This document shows positions 45,265-55,293 of a DNA stretch of 64,000 nucleotides, piece by piece (the stretch's first letter is position 1; every line of letters starts with the position of its first letter). A program made the translations under genes and the position numbers. Source of the stretch: Fasciola hepatica (taxonomy: Eukaryota; Platyhelminthes; Trematoda; Plagiorchiida; Fasciolidae). Where the stretch lies: NCBI GenBank assembly GCA_948099385.1, contig CANUEZ040000164.1:3734501-3798500 (forward strand). Reading direction: 5' to 3'. The notes under the pieces are model-generated. The model had not been told where the DNA came from, made no database searches, and saw only the letters and a program-made list of their open reading frames with translations.

Positions 45265-48200
45265 ATCATCATCATCATTGTACAGCGTTAAACAACAGGG
45301 TAAGCCCCACTGACCACTGCCTTTCTCACCATGTTGCACGTTGAATTAAAAAGTGTGAATATACAAGATGGACAGAGAGTGGACCTACATGTGTGGGAAA
45401 AGGAAAGAATGCCCTAGTAGCCAACGCACGGAACACACAGTCTAACTGTACAAATGCACATCGATCAGTCATTCCGATTCGACAGAAAGTGACAACAAGA
45501 CGCCACTGCTCGCGGTTCGCTGCCCTATCCCTCAGTGTCTCCAGCCAACTGGTAGACGGATCTTTTGGACCCCAACCACGAAGACGTGGAGCACCCGCTT
45601 TTCCTAGGTTCACTGTACATTTTCTTATTGCTCGTTGCCACCTGGTCTCTTCCACTCCCTAGGAGGAACGGATAATAGGACACGGTACGGCAGACGTGTG
45701 TTTGACATACGTAACACGTGTCCCAACCAACGAAGTCTGCTAAGTTGGATACGCTGTGACAGAAAGTTCTCTGAATTAGTGCCCAATACTCGTTTTCTGA
45801 CCTCATCTTTATTTACTCGGCTATTCCACCAGATCTTAACGATACTACGTAAACATCAGTGGTCGAAAACCTCAAGACGACGAATATCTTCAGCACGCAG
45901 ACTCCAAGTTTCGCAACCATACAACAAAACTGAACGCACAGTAGCACAGTATACAAGACCTTTCAACTTCAGTGAAATATCAGATCGGCGCCACAAGTGC
46001 TTCAGTCCAGTGTACACCACTCGAGCTTTGGATATCCGCGTAATCACCTCTACTACTGTGCTCCCATCCGTCGTCACGCAGCTACCGAGGTAGGTGAAGT
46101 GATCGACAACTGCCAGCACCTCCCCATCGAGCATCAAGCTCGTAATCGTTGACGCTCAGTCTTGTAACATCACCTTGCACTTTGAAGGTGCAAAGCGCAT
46201 GCCGAATGGAGCTACAGCTCTCGCGAGATTACCTAGTGCACGCTGAGCATGTTCTGTGGATTAGAACAAGCAGACAACGTCGTCCGCGTAATCTAGGTCA
46301 CAGCTTTTCACTACTTACTGGTTCGACTCTCATCCTGAAGATTTTGCAGCACATTCTCCATTGTTTCGTCCATGACGAAGTTGAACAGGAATGGAGACAA
46401 AGGACATCCCTGTCGAACACTACTGGTCGTTTCGAACCGACCAGATAGTTTATCATCAACTCTAACGCGGCAAGAATTATGTAAATACAATGATCTCATT
46501 AGGTTCACGAACTTCTGGGGCATACCATTTCGATGAAGAGTACTGAAAAGCGATGTTCGATCAACTGAATCGAAGGCGCCTTTCAAGTCTAAGAAAACCA
46601 TTATTGTCGGTCGGCGGTTCGTGTGACGCGTTTCAAGTAGTCGGCGAAGAGTAGAAATCTGGTCGATGCATCCTCGACCTGGGCAGAATCCAGCCTGCTG
46701 TTCACGGGCATTCCTCTCGCGAATGGACGTAAGAGGGTGCAGCAGATTCGAGGCTAGTACTTTAGTGACTATTGGAATTGAGCTAATCCCACGATGATTA
46801 CCACAGTCATTGCGTATTCCCTTTCTGAAGATGGGACCAATCAATGACGCGCTCCATATTAACGGAATACGCTCCTCGTTCCAAATGTCACGGAGTAAAT
46901 CGGTAAGTGATTTTATCAAAGCATCTCCGACCAGTTTGAAAAGAACTGGGGAAAGTTCGTCGGGACCTTCCGCTGTCCCCCACTTTAGTAATGGAATACA
47001 TGACTCTACTCCTACTTCCGATGGGGGCCTAAGTGATACCACCCAAGGAGTCGCAGTTGTTGACACGGTAGTAACTGTACTAGCGTGCGGCCAGCTAAAC
47101 TGTTACTTCAAGTATTCGGCTCAACGGTCAAGCCTTTGCTGTTTGTTATGGATAGGTTCTCCATTTCTATCGCGAATCGTTTCATTGACCTGGATGCGCC
47201 GTCCAGCGGTGTCACGAATAAGTTTGAACAGTCTTTGGCTGCTACCTGAACCTGCTGCTATTTCCACTTCTTCGGCTACCTTGATCCACCAATTTTCGCG
47301 ATCATTCTTAAGGCTTTTCGTAATTTGCTTTTGTAGATATCTTCGTATCTTATTCATCTCCTTACAGTTTGAGAGCTGACATTTTTGCTCTATTAGCTTG
47401 ACCGACTCTCACGAGATCCAGTGTCTTTGATGGACATCGGATCTGGGACTACAGGCAAAACCTGCTGCCACGTGCATTGCCTGCTGGATATGGACCCAAC
47501 GCTCATCTACACTACTGTTCGTGGTGGATCCTAGCTCATGTTCTAACTTCTGTTCATAACGGGTGCGTGCTTCCGGGCGAGACAAACTTTGCATGGCTAA
47601 CCGGGTTTGCGGTTTGCGACGATGACCATGGAGCTGGAGAGATGATCGCATTGAAACTAAGGCATGGTCCGACTCTACGTACGTGGACCAGTAAGATCTA
47701 CAATTCTGAACAGAACTGCGCCACCGGTAGCTTACGGCGATATGATCAATTTGACTCAAAGTACCTGTAGAGTTGGAGCGCCATGTCGTTGTGCAACTCA
47801 AGCAGTGTTGAAAATTGGTGCTAGACAAGAACAATCGATTGTCTGCACAAAACTGGAGAAGCTTATCCCCGTTATCTGTGCGCTGAGCGGGTAATTCCTT
47901 ACGGCCACCTGGACAAGCTTCTGATGCACTAAGTTCGCCAACTTGTGCATTGAATTCACCAGCTAACACTACAATGTTAGACCCTTCTGCTGCGAGCTGC
48001 TTCGTCTCCCGAGGTGAGGTGCGCAGGAAATACCTCGATGAGATACCAATGGCAGTTAGTTGAATTACACCGCTCCGATTCTGAATGCGCGTTTCGCTTA
48101 AGCAGCAGACATCAATCTTCAGAGAATTTATTGAGGGCTAAGCACGCCTGCTGACTGGCCTGCATGAGTGTACGCACGTGAAAGGAGCCGAGATTCAGAG

Positions 48201-48849
48201 GCTGACGAGGCTCGAGGATATGTGAGTTACCAGGCAGGGGATTATTCTCGACACTATTTGACAGTGAATCGTTGTGAGTATCGACCGTGTTCTCAGTGGG
48301 AGCATTATGGGTGGATGGAGGGGGCAGAGAGAGGTGGTTGAGGATAGAAGACAAAGGTTGAATGAAAGAGAGGGAACTGTGAGCAGTAGCCCACTTATCA
48401 CTACCCACCCCGCTTGATGCAATGGGCAGCGCGGTTCTGATTATCCTGCGTGACGACCGATGCAGTATGGAATTTTTTGTATTCGTGCAGTTCATGGGAG
48501 ATGTTGGGCGGGTACTGCCAGGGTGTCCAGCCACAAAGCAGGAAAACGATAAGGGTCCTCATCCAAAGCTTTTAGTTCTAACGAGAACCTATCCGCAATG
48601 CAGCGGGATAGCTTAATGGAAGCCCATCTGCCTGGATCAATTATTCTTCCACTGATTTTGCCGATTGAGTTGCCAGTTCAAATCGACCCCCAACCTTGAG
48701 GACCAGGAGATTGGACTTTCTCGGGCCCCTACCCATTGACCTGTCAGGTATGATTGAATCTGCGGCTCAAAGAAGGCATCCTGTATAGCTCTTTGGGTCA
48801 TAGAGGCGGGCAAGCTATCACACCACTTCAGGGTGCAGTCTCGTCCTGA
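45265..48849 (-). mobile_element. RTE-like LINE inserted in L1, with target duplication
   Basis: A minus-strand element flanked by the 12-mer TGGTCACCGTTC (45253-45264) and TGGTCACCCTTC (48850-48861), a target duplication with one mismatch. Removing it restores L1. The 3' end has a short (TGA)n/(GAT)n tail on the minus strand, typical of RTE elements. EN, RT and C-terminal domains are all present, so it looks full-length, but frameshifts break the ORF. Confidence 0.9.
45326..48534 (-). pseudogene. RTE-like ORF (endonuclease and reverse transcriptase)
   Basis: Minus-strand order: leader (48534-48112) ending in LNLGSFHVRTLMQ, the EN start; EN with CLLSETRIQN in broken frame, VVLAGEFNAQVG, LSQIDHIAVS and VESDHALVSM (47969-47409); linker (47357-47121); RT with GPDELSPVLFKLV, GCIDQISTLRRLL, IMVFLDLKGAFDSVDRTSLF, SSVRQGCPLSPFLFNFVMD (47066-46311); the catalytic LDYADDVVCLF near 46292-46260 after a frameshift; then FTYLGSCVTTDG and VRSVLLYGCETWSLRAEDIR (46137-45856), and a last piece to 45326. 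Several stops make it inactive. The motifs are diagnostic for the RTE clade, which is common in flatworms. Confidence 0.9.
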
Positions 48850-48861
48850 TGGTCACCCTTC

Positions 48862-49550
48862 TACAAACAGGACTCCGCCAGCCAAGGGGAATTCCAACGT
48901 CTCGCCACGCGAATGGTTGAAGGGCAGATGGGTAAGACTTACGAGCAGAGACTCTGTGACCTGAATCTTTTCTCGTTCGAAAGGAAAGGAAGTCGAGCGG
49001 ATCCCATAGAAAAGTTCAAGGTAATGAAGGGCTTTTCTCGCCTTAGACCAGATAGTCTATTCCAGGTGGCCGTAGATTCCAGAACAAGGGGACATGAAAA
49101 GAAGTCGATAAAAGTTCGAGCTGGGTTGATGGCTAGGTCGCACTTTTTCAGAAACAGGGTTGTGAACAATTGGAACGGTCTGCCTGGTGGAACGGTAGAT
49201 CTGCAGACCGTCCAATGCTTCAACGGAACCCTAGATCACAAGTGATACGAGATCTTTCCTTGTAGTGAGCCTTGAGTATATCAACTAGATGGATGACGGG
49301 TAGCACTGTGGTCCTTCTGGAGTATGTTTTAGCAGACTTTTTCCCTCGTTGCGTACTGTCTCAGTGAACGCTTACGATGCATAATGTCTCTCGCAGTTGA
49401 TGTGAGATGAGGTTTTCCGCTTCCTCACATTTTTAGCGGGGATTCGACGAAATACACCAGGCAGTGGTGGGTGCATAACTGGTGAGCGGACCATCGAAGG
49501 AATTCTGGACGCTCGATTGACCGTGGCTTTTACCTGTCCTGTGCATACTG
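48862..49550 (+). pseudogene. LINE ORF2 C-terminus and 3' UTR of L1
   Basis: Continues L1 after the RTE insertion: FYKQDSASQGEFQRLATRMV then an open frame with EGQMGKTYEQRLCDLNLFSF, KVMKGFSRL, RSHFFRNRVVNNWNGLPGG, ending at 49243. The 3' UTR shares its wording with L0 and C and stops at about 49550, just where the (CTGAA)n tail should start. Confidence 0.85.
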
Positions 49551-52469
49551 GGCAACACGCAGGGAATAGTTAGGGTTACACCTGACAGCCCAGCATTTGT
49601 CGAACCGGGTAATGCATAGTCACGCTGAGAACGGGCACACTTGATGTTAAGAGGCCGAAGCTACGTATAGCGAAACTGGAAGTGACCCCTCCCGGGAAGT
49701 AATCACCAAAAGCTGAAGGAGTAATTCATGTACCAAAGGTGGCTTCAGGCGCCGGTATACAAAAAGCCACAGATCAGGAATTTCGAAAGACCAAAAAGAA
49801 GGGGACTCACAGGGCATTCAGTCCTGTTGGTGTTGAGAACTTGCAACCAGCCAGCCCGATTCTAAAGGAGACTTCTAAAAAGTCCTGTCTGGTGCAACCA
49901 GCAAAGTTGGAGGTATCAGAGGGAAAAACCGAGGAAACCAGTTGTGCTGAGTTGGTCGCAAGTCCATCCCGGGCCGTCGGTATGGCGACTCAAAAGGGGG
50001 TAACGTCCTTTGTGCACACTGAGCCTGACACCGGGTCGACGGGTGGAAAGGAAAAAGCCACGAAACTCAGAGTGTCACTTAATATGCAAGTTGCTGCACC
50101 GCCGACACCTTTAGAGGCAAAAACGGGGCATCACCTCGGAGATTGCGCCCGAGGATACCCTAGCCCTAGAATTAGCAATGAATTCAGTAACGAGGACCAG
50201 GGAACCGTCAATATGGTACTCCAACACCTGCAGTCTCCCGGGAAAAAGAGGGGAGTTGACGACTAGGATCGCAGAGTCTGATGTCGTTGCATTGACGGAA
50301 ACTTGGATAAAGCCATCTACTGACACGCGCTTCCAGGGATACGCTGCCTAGAGACAGGATAAAACAGACGGAAGGTAGGGGGGCGGAGTGGCACTTCTAA
50401 TACGGACCGACATAGGCCATTGGGAGGCTCCGTTCAACATGGTCTCCGGTAATGCAACGGCCAGATCCTGCTTTATCAGGATCAAAGTGCGAACAGTATG
50501 CATTATCTGTGTCTACAAGGCACCGCTAGAGACAGATGAGGAAGACGTTGAGCTCTTGCAAATGCTGGATGTGGTGCTGGCACAGACAAAGGAGTTCGCC
50601 TTACTAGAGGATTTCAACCTACCGGAAATTAACTGGGGAAGCGGGATCGCACCAGGGGGATCAACGGGCGACAGGTTTCTGCACTGGGTCTAGTTACATG
50701 CACTTACGCAGCATGTGACACAGGCCACTAGACACAGAGGTGGACAGCAACCGTCTCTCCTTGATGTAATCGTGATGCGGCACCATCAGGACGTTAGGGA
50801 AATTAAGTGGGAAGAGCCACTTGAAAAAAGTGATCATGTAGTCCTGAGGGTCACACTGAGACTAAGCAGGGCGACAAAGGGAATCGTGTTACATCGACGC
50901 TATGGGAGAATCAACATACGTGAACTAAAGAGGGCAGTGGGGGAAGTTTAGTGGACACCGAGACACACAAACGCCTCCGTAGAGGAACTCTGGGAGACCA
51001 TGAAGATGGGGCTACTCAAACTAACAGATGAGTTCGCACCTCTGAGAATGGTTAGCAGTAGAAATCTACCCCCATGGTGGAAGTCAAAAGTCCGCAAGGC
51101 TATATTCACTCGCAAGCAACGATGGGCGGCGTACAAGCTTTACAAAATTCAGGGGGCATGAAATAGCTAAAAGATGGCTAGGAACAAAGCTCAAGTGATC
51201 CAAAGAGTGGAGAAATATGCCTTCGAGCGTCGGTTAGCTGCGTCGGTCCGCACAAACCCAAAGCGATTCTACGCCTACATGCAATCCCACAAACGTATGA
51301 GAGAGAGCGTAGCAACTTTGGAAGGAGCACAGGGACGACTAGCTCTAAACGACGAGAATAAGGCCGGTACGCTCTTGGCATTCTGAAAGAGCATATATCG
51401 ACCGGCAAATAATGCAAAGGAACGAACGGAAGGACCACAGGCGCTTCCAATACCCGAACCTAGTGTAGGCGAAAAAAAGGTGTACACGGAGCTGTTAACC
51501 TTGAATAGAAATAAAGCAGCAGGACCAGATGGGACTCACCCAGCCATCTGGCCGAGTTCTTGAAGGCTCTGGTGACGAAGCTGTATGAGACGTCACTCAG
51601 AGAGGGAATTGTGCCACAGGACCGGAGGAGAGCAACAGTGGTAGGAATGAACAAGACCAGACCCCGGCAAAGGGCCGAAAACTGCCGCTCGGTTGGCTTA
51701 ACTTCTGTGTGTGTATGTGCCTGAAGCGAAAAGTTAGAAAACAGACCTCTAGGCATTTGGCTCAACATAGCCTCATATCAAATGCTCAGCATAGGTTTTT
51801 GGCAGGACGATCCAGTCTGACGAGCCTCTTCCTGTTCCCCGATGATGTAACCAAGAGCATGGACGAAGAGCAATCCATTGCGGTCTGCTACTTGGAATTC
51901 AGCAAGGCGTTTGAACCTGTGAACCACAGACATCTGGATGTCAAGCTGCAGTGCATGGGAAGTGTTGGAAAGACAAGGCAATAGGTACATAGTTTCTTTT
52001 ACTGGGCGAACTTTCAGTGGTAAAGTGGGTAGTAATGTCTCGAAATCGGAAGGTTTAACTAGTGGGGTGCCACAGGGCTCGGTGCTCGGCCCTCTGCTCT
52101 TCCTCATCTTTATCAATGACCTAGAACGTGAGCTTACAAACCCCACTTATATTATTGCCGATGACGTCAAGATAGCTGGAGTAGATATAGAATTTAACCT
52201 GTTAGCAGTACAAAACTGGGCACGAAAACGGGACCTTCTACCAAAATTCACCAAGTGCTAATGCTGAACCACAAATACAGGGGCTAGCGGGAATGGTGTG
52301 GGATAGTTGCAAGTGGTCCCGCAGGTCAGAGACTTAGGAGTTATAATGAACAACAGCCTTAAGCCGTCAAAGCAGTGCACCGCAGCGGCCAATACGGCCA
52401 GGAGAGAACTCTTTGGAGTTAGATCCATTATGTACAGAGACTCGAGTCTCTAAAATTAAACAACAAATG
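49551..52469 (+). mobile_element. CR1-like LINE copy A, truncated at both ends
   Basis: Begins inside ORF1 (sequence equivalent to 62989 of LINE D), directly after the L1 3' UTR, a 5' truncation typical of target-primed reverse transcription. It carries the ORF1 end, ORF2 EN and RT pieces, and is cut at about 52469 by the DNA transposon fragment. Confidence 0.85.
49739..52455 (+). pseudogene. LINE ORF2, copy A
   Basis: Leader frame (49739-50266); EN in the next frame after a 1-nt shift, with TRIAESDVVALTETWIKPST, two stops, then VCIICVYKAPLETDEEDVEL, ALLEDFNLPEINW (GDFN reads EDFN) and LEKSDHVVLRVTL (50388-50951). Linker (51000-51390), pre-RT LNRNKAAGPDGTHPAIW (51500-51555), RT with VCYLEFSKAFEPVNHRHL (51850-51940, partly deleted), SGVPQGSVLGPLLFLIFIND and TYIIADDVKIAGV (52060-52180), then decayed C-terminal pieces. 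The catalytic ADD is present but the frame is broken throughout. Confidence 0.85.
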
Positions 52470-53195
52470 CACCGGAAGTGCTAGCTGTAACTGCTGTTCA
52501 AAAACTCAAATAAATAAATCCATTATAAGGGCATACTCCAGGTTCGTTCTTTGGGACACGAAGTTCTGTGCTCCCACAAACTGGCATCCTGACATATGGG
52601 ACACAGCACTGAGCCCAGTTCCCTCTTTATCCTCCTATACCTTTGCCATTTGCTCTCTTTCGGCGCAACGAAATGTTACCTATGGGATTGAGAAACGATG
52701 AAAGGATAGGTTTCAACGGGTAACCATTTTAATAATGAAATTTATTTTTCAGGAAATACTGGTTACCTCCATTATGACAAATTCGAGAGAAACTTCTAAT
52801 TTTTTATGAATTAAGGAATGTTTCAAGCAATTAATACCTACGATACAAAAATAAGACGACGGAACAGTAACAATGCAGTCTAAACGATACTTATCCATGA
52901 CACTTAGACAACTAGACTAGCTACCGCATCTAGACACCGGTGAAAACATTAACCTACCGACAAACAATGAGCAAAACCAATGATGGCCACCCGGTCACGG
53001 GGGCACGCAGTAAAACAAAAAGTGTGCAAATGTCATAGAAATGTTTGTTACTTATTTGTGCGAAATCTATATATACAAACGGCACCCTGCATTTCAGGAG
53101 GATCTATGCGATTTCTGTTGAAAAGTATCGTCTTCGTGCGCCACCCCAACGCTCCGTTGGGCAGTGCCCAACAGGGTTGGGCAACGTGCTACTTG
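52470..53195. mobile_element. Right-end fragment of the CMC-like DNA transposon, second copy
   Basis: Matches 14164-14888 over its whole length in the same orientation, including the TTGGGCAGTGCCCAA palindrome and the GTGCTAC end at about 53192. The left end, transposase and DUF4806 gene are absent; the left edge abuts LINE copy A. No coding sequence. Confidence 0.85.
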
Positions 53196-53342
53196 TGTCA
53201 TTATCAACAGTTCCATAGTTTTAACCTTCTTTGACCCAGAACCAGAGGGTTACACGTTTTTATTTCAGTAAGCCTGTACATTGGGGAACGTAAGACTACT
53301 CTGTGTATTTAGCTCTCTAGTGCAATCGCTGTCAGTGTTGCC

Positions 53343-54914
53343 ATGCCCAAACTACCAGCTAAACAAACCGCATCCTCACTGGTTGGTCGTACCAACATCC
53401 GACCAAAAGTACTCGCCAAGTCAAAAGTCGCAAAACTCCCACTGAGTCCTTGTTCCGTTAGCCTGGCCGATGTTTTTGGCGGGGTAAACAAAAGAGCGGA
53501 GACCATAGAACACAATCTCCTTAATCTCAGCAGCCACATTTCTTTGATTGATACGGCCCTATCCAAGCTGATTCCGCTCACGTACATCTCTGACCCTCCA
53601 ACAAATCCGTCAACCCTAGACCTAGTCACGGCTGGGCGCTTCATGGACGTCATCGCCTCGGAAATAGTTCGAAGAATCAGCAACTCAAAAAATGCTGTGA
53701 TATTAAATATTCCCGACAGAATCCCTGTTGAGAAAGTAGAACATAACCTTCTAAGTTCTATCAATATGGCACACCACCCCTGCCGGTGCTTTCGGCTTCG
53801 AAAGAACATTCAACGCAAATCTTGTCCAGTGTTGTTCAAATTTCTTGATGAGGAACTCGCTAAACAATTCATTAAGAGCCAATCCACCGTCGCTTTGAGA
53901 TCCCCGTTCAAGAACATTAAGATTGCTGCCGACAAAACCCCATTACAAAGGGAATTCGCCAGGTCCACCAGCACGCGTTCAGCTTCGTCAAAAATTGTCC
54001 GCCCTCAACTAGCCGCTTCTTCTCAGTCTGACGATGCGCAAAATGCATGCAACATCAATTCGGCTTCATGTTTACCAGAACGTCGATCCCATATGTTTGA
54101 CGTCGATTTAGATATATCCATTTCAATGTCACCTCACCAGCCAGCGCCTAAGAAACCAAGAAGCATGGAGTTTATCCCTGGCAAGCTGTCCTTTCTTGGG
54201 CTGACTAACTCGATTCCACCATTACCTATCACCGAAGTATCGGCCACGATCGATGACGATGCGAACCGCCTAACCGGCTTATCAGCCATACCCAGAAATC
54301 CTCAACCCATCAACGGGGTCACCCCAAATTCTTCTTTGCCATCTCTCCACTCGGCTCCAAAAGCCACTCTGCAATCTACGGTGCCTAGGCCATCCACCAA
54401 ACCAGCGAACACATCATTACTAGGTGGACTGCACATTGTTGACACTACGGTCAATCCTAAATCACTCACCAAGCCACACTTCCAACGGCTAAGGACCCCA
54501 AGCGAGGGAACACTGAGTGCAACAATGGACGAGAAAACATCATTCAAGACCTATCTCCCCAATCTAAACCACCAACCACTAGTTGCACCGTACATTTCAC
54601 CCAGTATCGAGTTTTCTACACCTGGTTATCATGCTCATCAGGCTGGTACAACTAACCTCCGGGCCTCTTCAACAACGCCATCATTCATACCAAACGATTG
54701 CTTTAGTGTTCTACATAACCTCTATCGCAGCCTAAGTAATATTTTCTCACATGAATTGCTTTCCTTCTATCATTCACATATCTCACCCCCCCTGAATCCC
54801 TTTTCTGCCGCAGGCCACTTACAACAGTACCCACGACCTCCCAGTCTCTACGCCAACGATTACCCGTGTATCCCACTTCCATTTCACATTCCCCCTCCAG
54901 GTTACAGCCGATAA
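53343..54914 (+). CDS. LINE ORF1 (RNA-binding protein), E5
   Basis: An intact frame of 523 codons starting MPKLPAKQTASSLVG. The N-terminal third is basic, then PCSVSLADVFGGVNKRAETI and a coiled-coil-like stretch (EHNLLNLSSHISLIDTALSK). The core holds NSKNAVILNIPDRIPVEKVE, MAHHPCRCFRLRK, SCPVLFKFLDEELAKQFIKS and SPFKNIKIAADKTPLQREFA. This RRM-like and His/Cys block is shared with E3 and E4 and probably binds LINE RNA. Residues 240-523 are Ser/Pro/Thr-rich and presumably disordered. This is the only uninterrupted ORF1 of family E here; whether it is expressed cannot be told. Confidence 0.85.
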   Translation: MPKLPAKQTASSLVGRTNIRPKVLAKSKVAKLPLSPCSVSLADVFGGVNKRAETIEHNLLNLSSHISLIDTALSKLIPLTYISDPPTNPSTLDLVTAGRFMDVIASEIVRRISNSKNAVILNIPDRIPVEKVEHNLLSSINMAHHPCRCFRLRKNIQRKSCPVLFKFLDEELAKQFIKSQSTVALRSPFKNIKIAADKTPLQREFARSTSTRSASSKIVRPQLAASSQSDDAQNACNINSASCLPERRSHMFDVDLDISISMSPHQPAPKKPRSMEFIPGKLSFLGLTNSIPPLPITEVSATIDDDANRLTGLSAIPRNPQPINGVTPNSSLPSLHSAPKATLQSTVPRPSTKPANTSLLGGLHIVDTTVNPKSLTKPHFQRLRTPSEGTLSATMDEKTSFKTYLPNLNHQPLVAPYISPSIEFSTPGYHAHQAGTTNLRASSTTPSFIPNDCFSVLHNLYRSLSNIFSHELLSFYHSHISPPLNPFSAAGHLQQYPRPPSLYANDYPCIPLPFHIPPPGYSR

Positions 54915-55293
54915 AATTACTGATGTCAAGAGGGCACCTGTGTTACCGCCCGCAATAAGGCAGGTGCCAAGATACCTGAGGCTGCTACACTTCCTTTTTC
55001 TTTCCCACTTAACAGCTACTTAACCCTCCCTCCTCATATTTCTACGTCCCAGCCACCAGTATCTACTAGTAGTAAAGCACTCGATAGTGATCTTTCGCGG
55101 TGTTGTTCCGCACTAAGTAGACTTACCAACCGCCGACCTCCTCCCAATCTAACGAATCTCATCAGTACTAGCCATACCCAGCTTAGCTTAACAACCAAGC
55201 TGACTGCCACGCCAGGTGTTTCTACTCATTATTGTGTCAGAACCGAAATCGGTTCGGAGTGTATCGAAAAATCGATGCGCCATGTGAAATGTT
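54915..55293 (+). other. ORF1-ORF2 gap of E5
   Basis: 380 bases with stops in all plus-strand frames. In E4 the two ORFs overlap by 14 bases, so this stretch is probably the decayed N-terminal leader of ORF2. Confidence 0.5.

Larger units (their letters stand above)
34758..49550 (+). mobile_element. CR1-like LINE L1, split by BEL and RTE insertions
   Basis: Coding pieces at 34758-37610, 44599-45264 and 48862-49250 are consecutive parts of a single LINE once B3 (37611-44598) and the RTE element (45265-48849) are removed. The RTE junction restores the frame (VQAWSPF then YKQDSASQ). At the BEL junction about 135 bp of RT sequence, judged against L0, is missing. The 3' UTR resembles L0 (ACGCTCGATTGACCG) and stops at CTGTGCATACTGGG, where LINE copy A begins. 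Confidence 0.85.

Noticed and set aside
53309..53809. 166-codon minus-strand frame opposite E5 ORF1
   Set aside because: The plus-strand frame is 523 codons and homologous to E4 ORF1; the antisense frame is a shadow.
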